Both the position numbers and the translations under genes were made by a program. Below the pieces are notes generated by a model. That model did not search any database, was not told the origin of the DNA, and saw only the letters and a list, made by a program, of their open reading frames with translations. Shown here piece by piece: positions 55,834 to 64,000 of a stretch of DNA of 64,000 bases (position 1 is its first letter; every line of letters begins with the position of its first letter). Origin of the DNA: Hanleya hanleyi (taxonomy: Eukaryota > Mollusca > Polyplacophora > Lepidopleurida > Hanleyidae); contig JAVTVY010017392.1 of NCBI GenBank assembly GCA_036873755.1, positions 434,001 to 498,000 of the forward strand, written 5' to 3'.

Positions 55834-58190
55834 AGCTCAGTGAGCCCCGACAACACTGGACACCTCCACAGCAAACTAATTTAGAATCGATTATTGGGGA
55901 AGATTCAGCACAATCAGGCACAATCAACTCTGTTCTATTCCAAACTCACTGACTCCAGGACTATACATGAAGTTGAAATGGGAAGTCTTGAGAGTGGGTT
56001 ATATGTTCCTGGACATATCGGAGAGAACATCATTTCATTCCTGGTGGACACAGGGTCTTGTGTCACTTTGATTTCTGATGTTGTTTTCTCTAGCATACCA
56101 ACTGTTGATCAGCCAGTTTTAAAGCCTACTGATCTACGACTTCATGGGGCTGATCACAGGCCCTTAAAAGTAACTGGAATATGTCAAAAGAACATTGGGA
56201 TTTTATCTCGTCCTACATCCATTGACGTCGTCATCGCAAATATCAAGTGTGACGGGATTATCGGAATGAACTTCCTGACTAAATTTGATTGTGAAATTCA
56301 TCCAAAACGAAGATGTTTGACTTGTGAAGGACAGCAAATTCTATGTGATAAGAACTCTGAAATGTCTGATTGTTGTCGGTTAATAGTAGATCAGACAGTA
56401 ACCATTCCGCCGGGGCATCAAATTATTATTCCTAGCAAGCCCCCATCTGGAACTGAAATAATGGGGAAGTGGGCTATTTGTGAACCTTTGCCAAATGTTC
56501 CCAAGACTGTTGATTTACTGGTTGGTAGGACACTGGTAGACACAGAGGTCGACAATTATCCTCTTACCGTATTGAACCTAGGAGTTGAACCGCAGGTAGT
56601 TTATAGAGGGACTACTATAGCACAGTTCAGTCCTGTTTTGTATACAGACGAATTTATGTCTCAGGGGAATGAACTCCCAGAGAACTTGCTCGAGTCGGAC
56701 ACTTATGGAGTCATCGGCAACATAAGTTCTAGTCAGGTTCTTGAAGATTTGCCTGAACACTTGAAACTGATGTACGAAGAAAGCACCATAGGTATGGAGT
56801 TTAACAATAAGGATAAGGTCAAATCTTTATTGATTGAGTATGCAGATATTTTTGCCACATCAGGCGCTGATTTGGGAAGGGCAAAAGTGATTAAACATTC
56901 AATCAACACGGGAAATGTTCCCCGATTGCGCCAAGCGCCAAGAAGGTTACCTGTTCATAAGCAAGAAGAGGCAGATCGACAAATTCAGGACATGTTGAAA
57001 AGAGGGATTATTGAAAGATCGTCAAGTCCATGGGCCTCTCCGATAGTCTTAGTTGCTAAGAAGGATCTTAGTATCAGATTCTGTGTAGACTATCGTCGTT
57101 TGAACCAGATTTGTGTGAAAGATGCATATCCACTACCGAGAATTGATGATTCTTTGGACTCTTTACATGGAGCAACTTGTTTTTCAACAAATGATCTTGC
57201 AAGCGGCTACTGGCAAGTGGAGCTTGATGAAGACGCAAAAGAGAAAACTGCATTCACCACTAGAAGTGGGCTGTGGCAATTCAATGTTATGCCTTTTGGT
57301 TTGTGCAATGCACCTTCTACATTTGAACGTCTGATGGAGCTAGTTCTTGCTGGTTATCAGTGGGAAATATGTCTTGTTTATATCGACGATGTTGTGATTT
57401 TTGGAAAGACTTTTGATGAGGCTATTGTGAATCTGAGGAAGGTGTTCGATAGGCTCAAATATGCAGGCCTAAAATTGAAACCCAAGAAATGCCATTTGTT
57501 CCAAAAGGAAGTGAAGTATTTCGGGCATGTGATTTCGTCAACAGGGGTATCAACAGACCCTGAGAAGATACAGACAATTCAAAACTGGCCCATTCCTACA
57601 TCAGTTACGGAGGTGAGAAGTTTTGTTGGTCTGGCTTCGTACTATCGAAGATTTATCAAAGATTTCGCATCCATTGCCAGATCATTACACAAATTAACTG
57701 AAAATGACAAAGAGTTCAGGTGGACATGTGAGTGCGAAACATCATTTAGAATCTTGCAACAGAAATTATGCAGTACACCAATCCTAGCGTTTCCCAGTTC
57801 TCATGGAGATTTCCTCCTGGACACCGATGCAAGTAATACAGGTATCGGAGCTGTACTATCTCAAGTTCAGGGAGGTCAGGAGAAAGTCATAGCATATGCC
57901 AGCAGAACTCTCAGCAAAGCGGAGAGGAATTGTTGCGTCACCCGACGTAAATTGTTAGCTGTTAACTTATGTCAAGTACTACCGGCACTACCTGTATGGT
58001 CGGCACTTCACGGTCAGGACTGATCACAATGCTCTTCGATGGCTACTAAATTTCAAAGAACCAGAAGGACAAATGGCTAGATGGCTGGGGATGTTGAGTA
58101 CTTTTGATTTTGAGATTGTTCATCGTCCGGGAAAAATGCATGGTAATGCGGATGCTCTGTCTAGGAAACCATGTAATTGGTGTGAGAAGT
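55821..58190 (+). pseudogene. pol: Gypsy pol: protease, reverse transcriptase, RNase H (with frame lesions)
   Basis: Protease active site VDTGS (Asp codon at 56047). RT begins around 56990 with the GIIERSSSPWASPIV block and KDLSIRFCVDYRRLN. Motif A FSTNDLASGYWQ (about 57184), motif B VMPFGLCNAPSTF (about 57290) and motif C YIDDVVIF (about 57379) are all present. RNase H begins LLDTDASNTG (about 57809); the position usually held by Glu in the T-x-x-E-L-L-A block is Lys here (57949-57951). A frame shift lies between 57955 and 57975, after which the RNase H C-terminus, including TDHNALRWL, continues in frame 2. The 10-bp direct repeat GCACAATCAG near 55906-55925 puts the protease out of the -1 frame. 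The enzyme would copy element RNA in virus-like particles, but this copy is defective. Confidence 0.8.
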
Positions 58191-59064
58191 TTGGTTACAA
58201 AGAGTTTTCGGTCAACATTGTTGATGTACCTGAAGAACCGAGAAAAGAGATGGTTAATGTCGAGGTACAGACAGATCATTCTGGACCCATAGAAACAGTC
58301 ACCACCAAGATCAAGTGGGTTCCTAAGAATTGGGGCTATAGACAGAAATATCAACGCCGCAATAAAACGCGCAACCCTCCAGCACAACAGGTTAATGCAG
58401 TGACAAGAAGTCAGGGAAGAACGTCTGTTACCACTGCAACTCCACCAAGCACCAATGCTCAGACTGACGAAGAGGATCAGTTGGACAATAAAAGGACGAA
58501 TTTAAAGATTGCATAATCCCAGAGGAAAGACAAAGATTTGCAGTGGATAATAAACGCTAAAACCAAGAGTCAACAACGTCCTCGTTGGGAAGAAGTCTCC
58601 TCACAGAATAGAGCAACCAAGTATTTATGGACACAATGGGACCGTCTCGCATTTCAGGACAACATCCTACAACGTAGGTGGGAATCTGAGGACGGACGTA
58701 CTCATCATTGGCAGATTTTGTTACCCGCAGAATACCGAAGAGAAGTTTTTCAGCAACTTCATGCCTCAATAACAGCATGGCATCTAGGAGTCAGGAAGAC
58801 ATTACCCAAGATCAAATTACGTTATCAATGGTATGGGATGAGTAAGGATATTCGATTATGGTGTAAACAGTGTGGCAAATGTAGTTCACGAAAAACCCCC
58901 AGCAAAAGATATCGAGCTGGCCTGAAGCAGTACACGGTATGTGTACGTCTGGAACGAATATCTGTTGATGTTCTAGGTCCATTACCCAAAACGAAGAAGG
59001 GAAATCAATACATTCTCATCTTGCAGGATTATTTCACCAAATGGGTAGAAGGTTATGCTATGAG
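58073..59064 (+). pseudogene. RNase H end, linker and truncated integrase
   Basis: Frame 2 continues from RNase H through HRPGKMHGNADALSRKP, a hallmark before the linker, and a basic linker to a TAA at 58514-58516. The same frame reopens and reads WQILLPAEYRREVFQQLH, a His/Cys zinc-binding region (H near 58758 and 58779; C near 58869 and 58878), then SVDVLGPLPK with the first catalytic Asp and DYFTKWVEGYAM. It then becomes unrelated sequence at about 59064, so the second Asp and the Glu of the catalytic triad are absent. The usual G-H-L-G block reads W-H-L-G. The truncated product could not integrate DNA. Confidence 0.8.
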
Positions 59065-59519
59065 TAGGCTAGTCCAACATTTCTTGAATTGTACCTGCAC
59101 ATGGAAATAAGCAGCTTCACATCCTTCCCTGGGGCCACAGTATGTCACTGAAGTATGTCATTCAAGGCTACAGGCGAACACCACTCAGCTACACCTCTGG
59201 ACTTGTCTGAAAAAGTGACATTAATTTGGACAAGTCAGTGAAGTGGTCAGTTTTACCCTCATATTCAAAGGTCCATAAAATGAAAAAAAATAAAAGATGT
59301 AGCCTCTTAATGAACCTAGCTGTCAAGTATATGCCTCAAAGTTGCATTTGAGACTGAAAATGTTTCATATGGCAATGTGGTGAAAGCAATATGGCCTCTC
59401 AAACATACCCTAAAATCAGAGTGAACATTGCAAATGGTTGACACTCTTCAATTTCAATTCTAAGGGGAAGGAGGAAGTGACATCATGAGGTGGTTACAGA
59501 CTATGCATATGTATAATGT
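59065..59519. other. Sequence after integrase truncation, nothing recognised
   Basis: AT-rich and low-complexity; no LTR-like TGTTACGG is seen. It lies just downstream of the last candidate exon of the minus-strand gene and could be its 3' UTR, but no good polyadenylation signal was found. Confidence 0.45.
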
Positions 59520-59557
59520 TCAAAGGTAAGGAGGGTCCACACATGCACCATCAGCTG
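59520..59557 (-). CDS. Candidate terminal exon of minus-strand gene
   Basis: An acceptor TTGATCTTCTCAG (with a NAGNAG alternative three bases on) leads into 38 bases that complete a split codon, then read ADGACVDPPYL and stop at TGA (59520-59522). The phase matches the exon at 59891-59945. Because the exon is tiny, support comes mainly from phase and the splice site. Confidence 0.35.
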
Positions 59558-59890
59558 CTGAGAAGATCAAAATGGGCATCTATTGACAGAAATCTTTTGG
59601 AAAAGGGAAGATAAATGGTATTGATAGGCTACAACATAATTGGTATTATTCAATGCAATGTATACAATAATATATTCGACTTCACTGAATAACTTGTCTT
59701 TGGATAAGTGATGTTGACCAAATTTTGACATGCAGTATATTTTGGAATTGTCAACTGTGTAAGCTGAATTATGTCCTGAAAATGCAATGTGAAATTTTCA
59801 CAAGACAATCAATACAAAAATCATTCGTGGAACTTCTCTCAGTATTCATTAATATAATGTTACATCTCTATGCTAGTATGTTATACTCAC

Positions 59891-59945
59891 AATTAACAGT
59901 GGCAATCCAAATGGACAGCAAATGAGTCCATCTTGAACAACTTAT
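59891..59945 (-). CDS. Candidate internal exon of minus-strand gene
   Basis: Acceptor CACTTTCAG and donor GTGAGTAT enclose 55 bases open in phase 0, reading ISCSRWTHLLSIWIATVN plus one base. The start phase fits the exon at 60804-60868, and the end phase fits 59520-59557. The peptide has a short hydrophobic stretch. I do not recognise it. Confidence 0.45.
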
Positions 59946-60469
59946 CTGAAAGTGTATGAATTTCACACTGTAGATTAATACATAAACTGTGATGAAGTGG
60001 AAGAATTGCAATTTAACCAAGATGAGGATTAATGCAACTCCCACATTTGCCCTGACTACATGTACCACATAACAGGCTTCTGTCTCAGGCATGAATCTTC
60101 TAATTAGTAGCTCAAGAGTAAATAGATATAGAGCAAATATGAATAGAACAGCTCTTCAGCAACACTAATATACACAATATAGGAAAATGTTATTCATTGT
60201 TTCTGCCAGACATTATGTAGAATGCTTTGGAAGTTCATAAAATAAAATGCCTTAAATTTAGAACTTACTAGTATGACAACTATAAATGATAGAAACAACA
60301 AGAATGTGGATAAATCATAAAAAAAACTTCAGTGTGAAGAAGGATTCAATGTGCCTTGCAACAATGTTTGATTCATAAAACTACAGCTGCCTACTTGTAA
60401 CAAAACAATCCTGATGCTGACCCTGGCTCAAAGAAGAACCATGCTGTGGACAGACAGGACACCCCACAA

Positions 60470-60650
60470 CCACATCATCGTAACACCAGACTAACCACTC
60501 CTTCATCTATTCCCTTGATGCTGAACCCCAAGCAAGGAAGCAGGTTTCAATTGTTAAGTCTTTGGCATGACCAGGTCTCCCATCCAGCCCAAAACCCTCC
60601 AGTTTATGAGATAGACTCATATCCATTAGGTCACCACAGCGTGGTCAGGA
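60470..60650 (-). mobile_element. Diverged second copy of the tRNA-related SINE family
   Basis: It shares CCCTTGATGCTGAACCCCAA, AGGAAGCA, TTAAGTCTTTGGCATGAC and neighbouring words with 31650-31735, in the same order. The tRNA-like head is decayed. It lies in an intron of the candidate minus-strand gene. Confidence 0.6.
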
Positions 60651-60803
60651 AAACTGGAGCCCGCCTGGACATCAAGCATCAAGTGCAATACAAAAATAAA
60701 CCCATCACACATAAAGAAATATCACTCACTATGTCGACTGAATGACATATGCAAATGTGCAGAACTTGATGTTAAAATGGATGTCGTTACACAGAATACT
60801 TAC

Positions 60804-60868
60804 TTCACAAATATATACAGGCATGCTCCACCACAGTCGACTCCAGATGGGAGGAATATCTACCATGT
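60804..60868 (-). CDS. Candidate internal exon of minus-strand gene
   Basis: Acceptor TTTCTGTAG and donor GTAAGTAT enclose 65 bases. Two bases complete the codon from 61237-61305, then the frame reads MVDIPPIWSRLWWSMPVYIC with Glu last and ends in phase 0. The last 24 bases and donor resemble the end of the exon at 62934-63035. Confidence 0.5.
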
Positions 60869-61236
60869 CTACAGAAACCAAGGCTTTCCTGTGAATGGAT
60901 GGGTGGAATAAAATAACAACTGTTAGAATGTTGAGTAGATTCCACAGACTTTTGTGCTATATAGCAATATGGTACACAGTCAAATCAGTATCATTTAGAA
61001 GACGAGCTGAATAGCTAGCACGTTTACGTTTGAGTGTACCATCCTCATGATTTGAGTATTACTGCATGGAGTACATTTTTAAAACAGGGGAGATAATCAT
61101 TGAGTTAAGGAGGAGGGTGAACATGTAAGGATGGCAGAACAACTCTGTAACCGGGCGTGTTATCCCTTCCTTCAAAAGAGCCATTCATATCGTCACCTTA
61201 GTGTAATTTATGAATGTGTTTGATTTATGTACTTAC

Positions 61237-61305
61237 TATATACATTATACAGCAACGAAAATGCAGTGAAAAGTGTTGAAACTCGGTCAAGGTGGCCTTC
61301 TCCAT
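61237..61305 (-). CDS. Candidate internal exon of minus-strand gene
   Basis: Acceptor ATCTTTGCAG and donor GTAAGTAC enclose 69 bases. In the phase set by the previous exon it reads GEGHLDRVSTLFTAFSLLYN then V-Y, without a stop. The part around LFTAFSLLYNVY is hydrophobic. The intron before it is 154 bases. Confidence 0.5.
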
Positions 61306-61459
61306 CTGCAAAGATCATAGCAACACATTAATAGTGACATTGCAATGGATTACATTTGAAATATAATAAATGTTATCGTCCTATTGCTTTAGTGATATGT
61401 TACAGAAATGAAGAGCCTAGAGAAGATAATATTGTTCAAGAAATCTCAGAATAACTCAC

Positions 61460-61536
61460 CTACATCAGTCCCTGGACTGACATAACAACACGTATCCATC
61501 CACATACTATTTATGGATACATTCAGATGAAAGTAC
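61460..61536 (-). CDS. Candidate internal exon of minus-strand gene
   Basis: Acceptor CTTAATTTTACAG and donor GTGAGTTA enclose 77 bases. Only one of the three phases is free of stops; it reads YFHLNVSINSMWMDTCCYVS then PGTDV, with a possible N-glycosylation site (N-V-S). Start and end phases fit the exons at 61762-61826 and 61237-61305. Confidence 0.5.
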
Positions 61537-61761
61537 CTGTAAAATTAAGTAAGTGTGGGGATGAACAACACAATTTGATCCATACATGTACAACTGAATG
61601 AACACTAATAGCTTCACCATCTGTTTCATTGAAAGCAAATGACATACTTAATGCTATCGTCGAAGTATAATTATCGATGTCATATTTCAGTGCCCAATTC
61701 AAAGAAGTAAAGTAAGATTATGCACAAAGCGGTGAAGAGAAGAGCGGGTTTTGTTTATTAC

Positions 61762-61826
61762 CTCTGATATATGCAATGAAATATCAGCTCCAGAGCAATG
61801 AAGAAGTTACACTCCATTGTAAAGAA
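61762..61826 (-). CDS. Candidate internal exon of minus-strand gene
   Basis: Acceptor CCAACTCTTCAG and donor GTAATAAA enclose 65 bases that in phase 0 read FFTMECNFFIALELIFHCIY then Q plus two bases, without a stop. The stretch is hydrophobic and membrane-like. The end phase fits the next exon (61460-61536). Confidence 0.45.
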
Positions 61827-62223
61827 CTGAAGAGTTGGCCAAATTGTATGCGAACTGAAAGTTTCATTTAAGTGTATTCGTTAGGTTTACAATCACTTTG
61901 AACATTAGTTCCACTTACATTTAAACACAACATTGCACATTTTGTGTATCCCAGCCGTCATCGGGCATCATCGATTTCAGCATGAACACCATCATACACG
62001 AAAGAGATGAGACATGATCCAGTATCCTCTCCTATGTTGGAAAGCAGGAGAACATTTAATGAATAACAGGTCAGATCATGAAGACCCTGGTCATGGATTT
62101 GAAGACAGACAGCCCACACCAATGTGTATTTTCATAATTAACTGGGGTTGATGAGCAACTGTTCAATATTGATGTAGTATAGTAATTTTATTACCATTAG
62201 ACACATATTCAATAAATACTCAC

Positions 62224-62294
62224 CATATAGGAGGAATAATACAGATGAGCCATCAAGTAGAAAAAAATAGAACATCCATGGATTGGAAACACAG
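62224..62294 (-). CDS. Candidate internal exon of minus-strand gene
   Basis: A strong pyrimidine tract (CTGTTTCTCTCTCCAG) and a GTGAGTAT donor enclose 71 bases. The phase that joins 61762-61826 reads VFPIHGCSIFFYLMAHLYYS then SYM. An alternative phase is also open and hydrophobic (CVSNPWMFYFFLLDGSSVLF) but would not fit the next exon. The upstream connection to 62934-63035 is unresolved; one more small exon is needed between them. Confidence 0.4.
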
Positions 62295-62933
62295 CTGGAG
62301 AGAGAAACAGAATGTGAAAATGTGTTACACTTATGCAGAAACAATTGAGCTTGTGTAATAATCATTGTGAGGAAACAGGGGAAGATAACTCTAACTTAAT
62401 GTATAACGTTAGGACAAAGGAAGGGGCCAAAACTCTGCCAGTTGAATGAAACTTGCAATATGTAAGAAGTGAATAGAAAATGATTTGTTGGAAAACAGCA
62501 TACCATATTGTTTTCGATTATATCTTCATATGAGTCATATTTTCTTCAGACAATAAGCAGTTTCCTGTCTAGATATTTGTATAACATTTGTGCTATGATA
62601 CTCACTTGCAATAAACTCCAGAAAAGACAAACTGTACATGATGGGAGTTCATTTAAAACAGGCACCCATGTATCCTAAATTGTGCCTGGTATCAGAAAAG
62701 GAGCAAAAAAATTCAAATTATAGTTCATACATGTGACTTGACAACATTGAATACACTGTATTCATCAGGAATTTGGGCTATCGCACAGATATTCACATAC
62801 ATAATGTACATGAAAGATGGTTATATTCTGAAAAAATCACTATCATACCAAGGTGTGGCTTGAATAACAGGGCACTAGAGGGATTTGTTGTTGGAACAAA
62901 TTCAATGTATTTTTCCTTAATTTTAATACTTAC

Positions 62934-63035
62934 TTCAAACATATATACAGAGGGGCACTGGCAGAGTGGATTGGCACAGGACAATTGTCTGAGAACATGG
63001 AGAATTCCAACCGACTGTTCGATCAAATATGTATC
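62934..63035 (-). CDS. Candidate internal exon of minus-strand gene (34 codons)
   Basis: The acceptor TTTCCCCTTTCTTCCAATTGCAG is close to ideal and the donor is GTAAGTAT. The 102 bases between are open in phase 0, reading DTYLIEQSVGILHVLRQLSC then ANPLCQCPSVYMFE, with three cysteines near the end. Phase 0 at both ends. This is the best-supported exon of the set. The protein family is not recognised. Confidence 0.55.
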
Positions 63036-63615
63036 CTGCAATTGGAAGAAAGGGGAAATATCAAAGAATGTCCTGGTTATGCTGTACTGATGATCATGGG
63101 TATATTTTGCTTGGTTGAACCTTAGTCATATGAAGCTACTGCTGAGAGCCAAGGCTCATGTTAGTTTATACACTACTGAAGATTATAAGACATACGAGTC
63201 ATCCTGATCAATTTGGGAACAACACATTTTAATAATTATGATTATAGCGGAATGATTGCTAATTTGAAAACAATGCAGTAATAAATAGTGTTGTGCTGTG
63301 CCAGAGACCATGGGGAAACAATCCACCACCATATAACCAAATATACTGCAACATATTTTCCCTTCACATGAGTGCATTGCTGAGGGTTGATAGGAAATGA
63401 TTGTGATACAGAAATGAACCAGTGTATTCAAGAGGTATGAAAATTGGTATTTCATACTCTAAGTTAGAGACATTGTAACCAGTTTCAGAAATTATAATAA
63501 TGTGTATGGACACCCAGTGTGATATTATCCTGAAAAATGAAACCGACATTGTTAGTTTGTGTGGTGAGGAGTTATCCTATTGCTCCAGTGTGAACATCCA
63601 ATATACCTACGACCA

Positions 63616-63955
63616 CTAATTTAACTCCAAATCTTTCCTGTACCAATCTCTCTCCAGTGGCATAACGGAAACTCCTTCTTCACCATCATATTCCACATTG
63701 TACAGTTTGTACTTGATGAGGCTTCTCTCATCTTCTTCATAAGTTGGCTTGGCCGAAGGGTCACTCGTACCAACCACTCGTCCGGTGTACCACTTGTTCC
63801 GCTTTGGGTCCACTTTGAACCGATGGCGAATGCGCTTCCCACAAACGTCAGGCATCGGCTCTTTTCGCTTTGGATTGCGGCAATAGTCATCCATCGATGG
63901 TGCAGTAGAGCTGGAAGATTCATAGTTGCACAGAAAAGCTTTTTTTTCTCAGCGA
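63616..63955 (-). CDS. Terminal exon, Tudor/Spindlin-like domain
   Basis: The minus-strand frame opens after a TGA near 63956 and ends at TAG (63616-63618). The reading includes MDDYCRNPKRKEPMPDVCGK, then RIRHRFKVDPKRNKWYTGRV, and ends YNVEYDGEEGVSVMPLERDW plus YRKDLELN. The pattern G-[KR]-x-I-x-H-x-[FW]...W-x-G-x-V...Y-x-V-x-Y-D-G...L-x-x-D resembles one Spin/Ssty (Tudor-like) repeat, a fold used to read methylated histone tails in Spindlin. The exon may start at the ATG at 63892-63894 or at an acceptor near 63912 (CTTCCAG). It ends with its own stop, so it is a separate gene from the exons at 59.5-63.0 kb; the rest lies at higher coordinates, outside the window. Similar single domains occur in many uncharacterised invertebrate proteins. 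Confidence 0.5.
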
Positions 63956-64000
63956 TGAATTGACTTCTCTCTGTGGATGGAGGGATCGGTTTGACCGTTG

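Larger units (their letters stand above)
51911..59064 (+). mobile_element. Gypsy-type LTR retrotransposon, 3' truncated
   Basis: It consists of a candidate 5' LTR (51911-54770), a primer-binding site, gag (54853-55833), protease-RT-RNase H (to about 58190) and integrase cut short at about 59064. The domain order protease, RT, RNase H, integrase places it in Gypsy/Ty3 (Metaviridae). I see neither the rest of integrase nor a 3' LTR in the remaining 5 kb, so the element lost its 3' part by deletion or recombination. Frame lesions: a 10-bp duplication at 55905-55925, a shift near 57960, and a stop at 58514. Confidence 0.85.

Overview
The window is animal nuclear DNA. It is AT-rich, gene-poor and full of retrotransposons, DNA transposons, foldback elements and tandem repeats, with only scattered candidate host exons. 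Introns, metazoan-style LINEs, a Gypsy LTR element and Penelope-like elements rule out a prokaryote. Two short interspersed elements carry motifs I associate with molluscan SINEs: a GTGAGTGAGT head with a GGTTTAACGTCG block, and a tRNA-like block ending in CTCTAACCACTAGAC. AGGTCAAGGTCA repeats and frequent ACATGTAT words fit too. My best guess is a mollusc, perhaps a gastropod; this is inference, not proof.

Layout. 1-14 kb is a Penelope-like element (PLE) neighbourhood. It holds a ~140-bp satellite (1.8-2.5 kb), a broken but nearly complete PLE with its GIY-YIG endonuclease upstream of the reverse transcriptase (RT) (2584-6009), a diverged reverse-oriented PLE relic behind it, and a second copy of the whole region (9.0-14.1 kb) that carries an extra DNA transposon (11061-12245). 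14.1-19.9 kb is a CR1/L2-type LINE with esterase-like ORF1, endonuclease and RT, split by a reverse PLE fragment (17257-18043). 20-28.6 kb is mostly non-coding, with small repeats and a SINE flanked by a 13-bp duplication. 28.6-31.3 kb is a ~71-bp satellite with a ~212-bp higher-order unit and a 1378-bp block duplication. 31.6-37.6 kb has a SINE, one spliced candidate exon and a triplicated 186-bp repeat. 37.7-39.9 kb is a hairpin cluster: two large foldback elements around a palindrome array and a C2H2 zinc-finger exon. 41.6 kb has a small MITE. 46.2-46.9 kb is a tandem array carrying CTCF-like motifs. 48.4-51.1 kb is a second LINE, split by a 1.3-kb hAT-like element with an exact 6-bp duplication. 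51.9-59.1 kb is a Gypsy element: a very long 5' LTR with a built-in VNTR, gag, a gag-pol overlap, pol, and a truncated integrase; no 3' LTR is seen. 59.5-63.1 kb contains phase-compatible minus-strand exons of an unrecognised gene, and 63.6-63.95 kb holds the terminal exon of a Tudor/Spindlin-like protein.

Nearly all large coding regions are transposon remnants with frameshifts or stops. The most interesting material is the PLE with permuted domains and its tail-to-tail relics, the LTR-embedded VNTR with a candidate frameshift site, the nested insertions whose empty sites can be read directly, and the foldback/palindrome/zinc-finger cluster. Coordinates of repeat edges are approximate unless a duplication or motif fixes them. 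No database or alignment tool was used.
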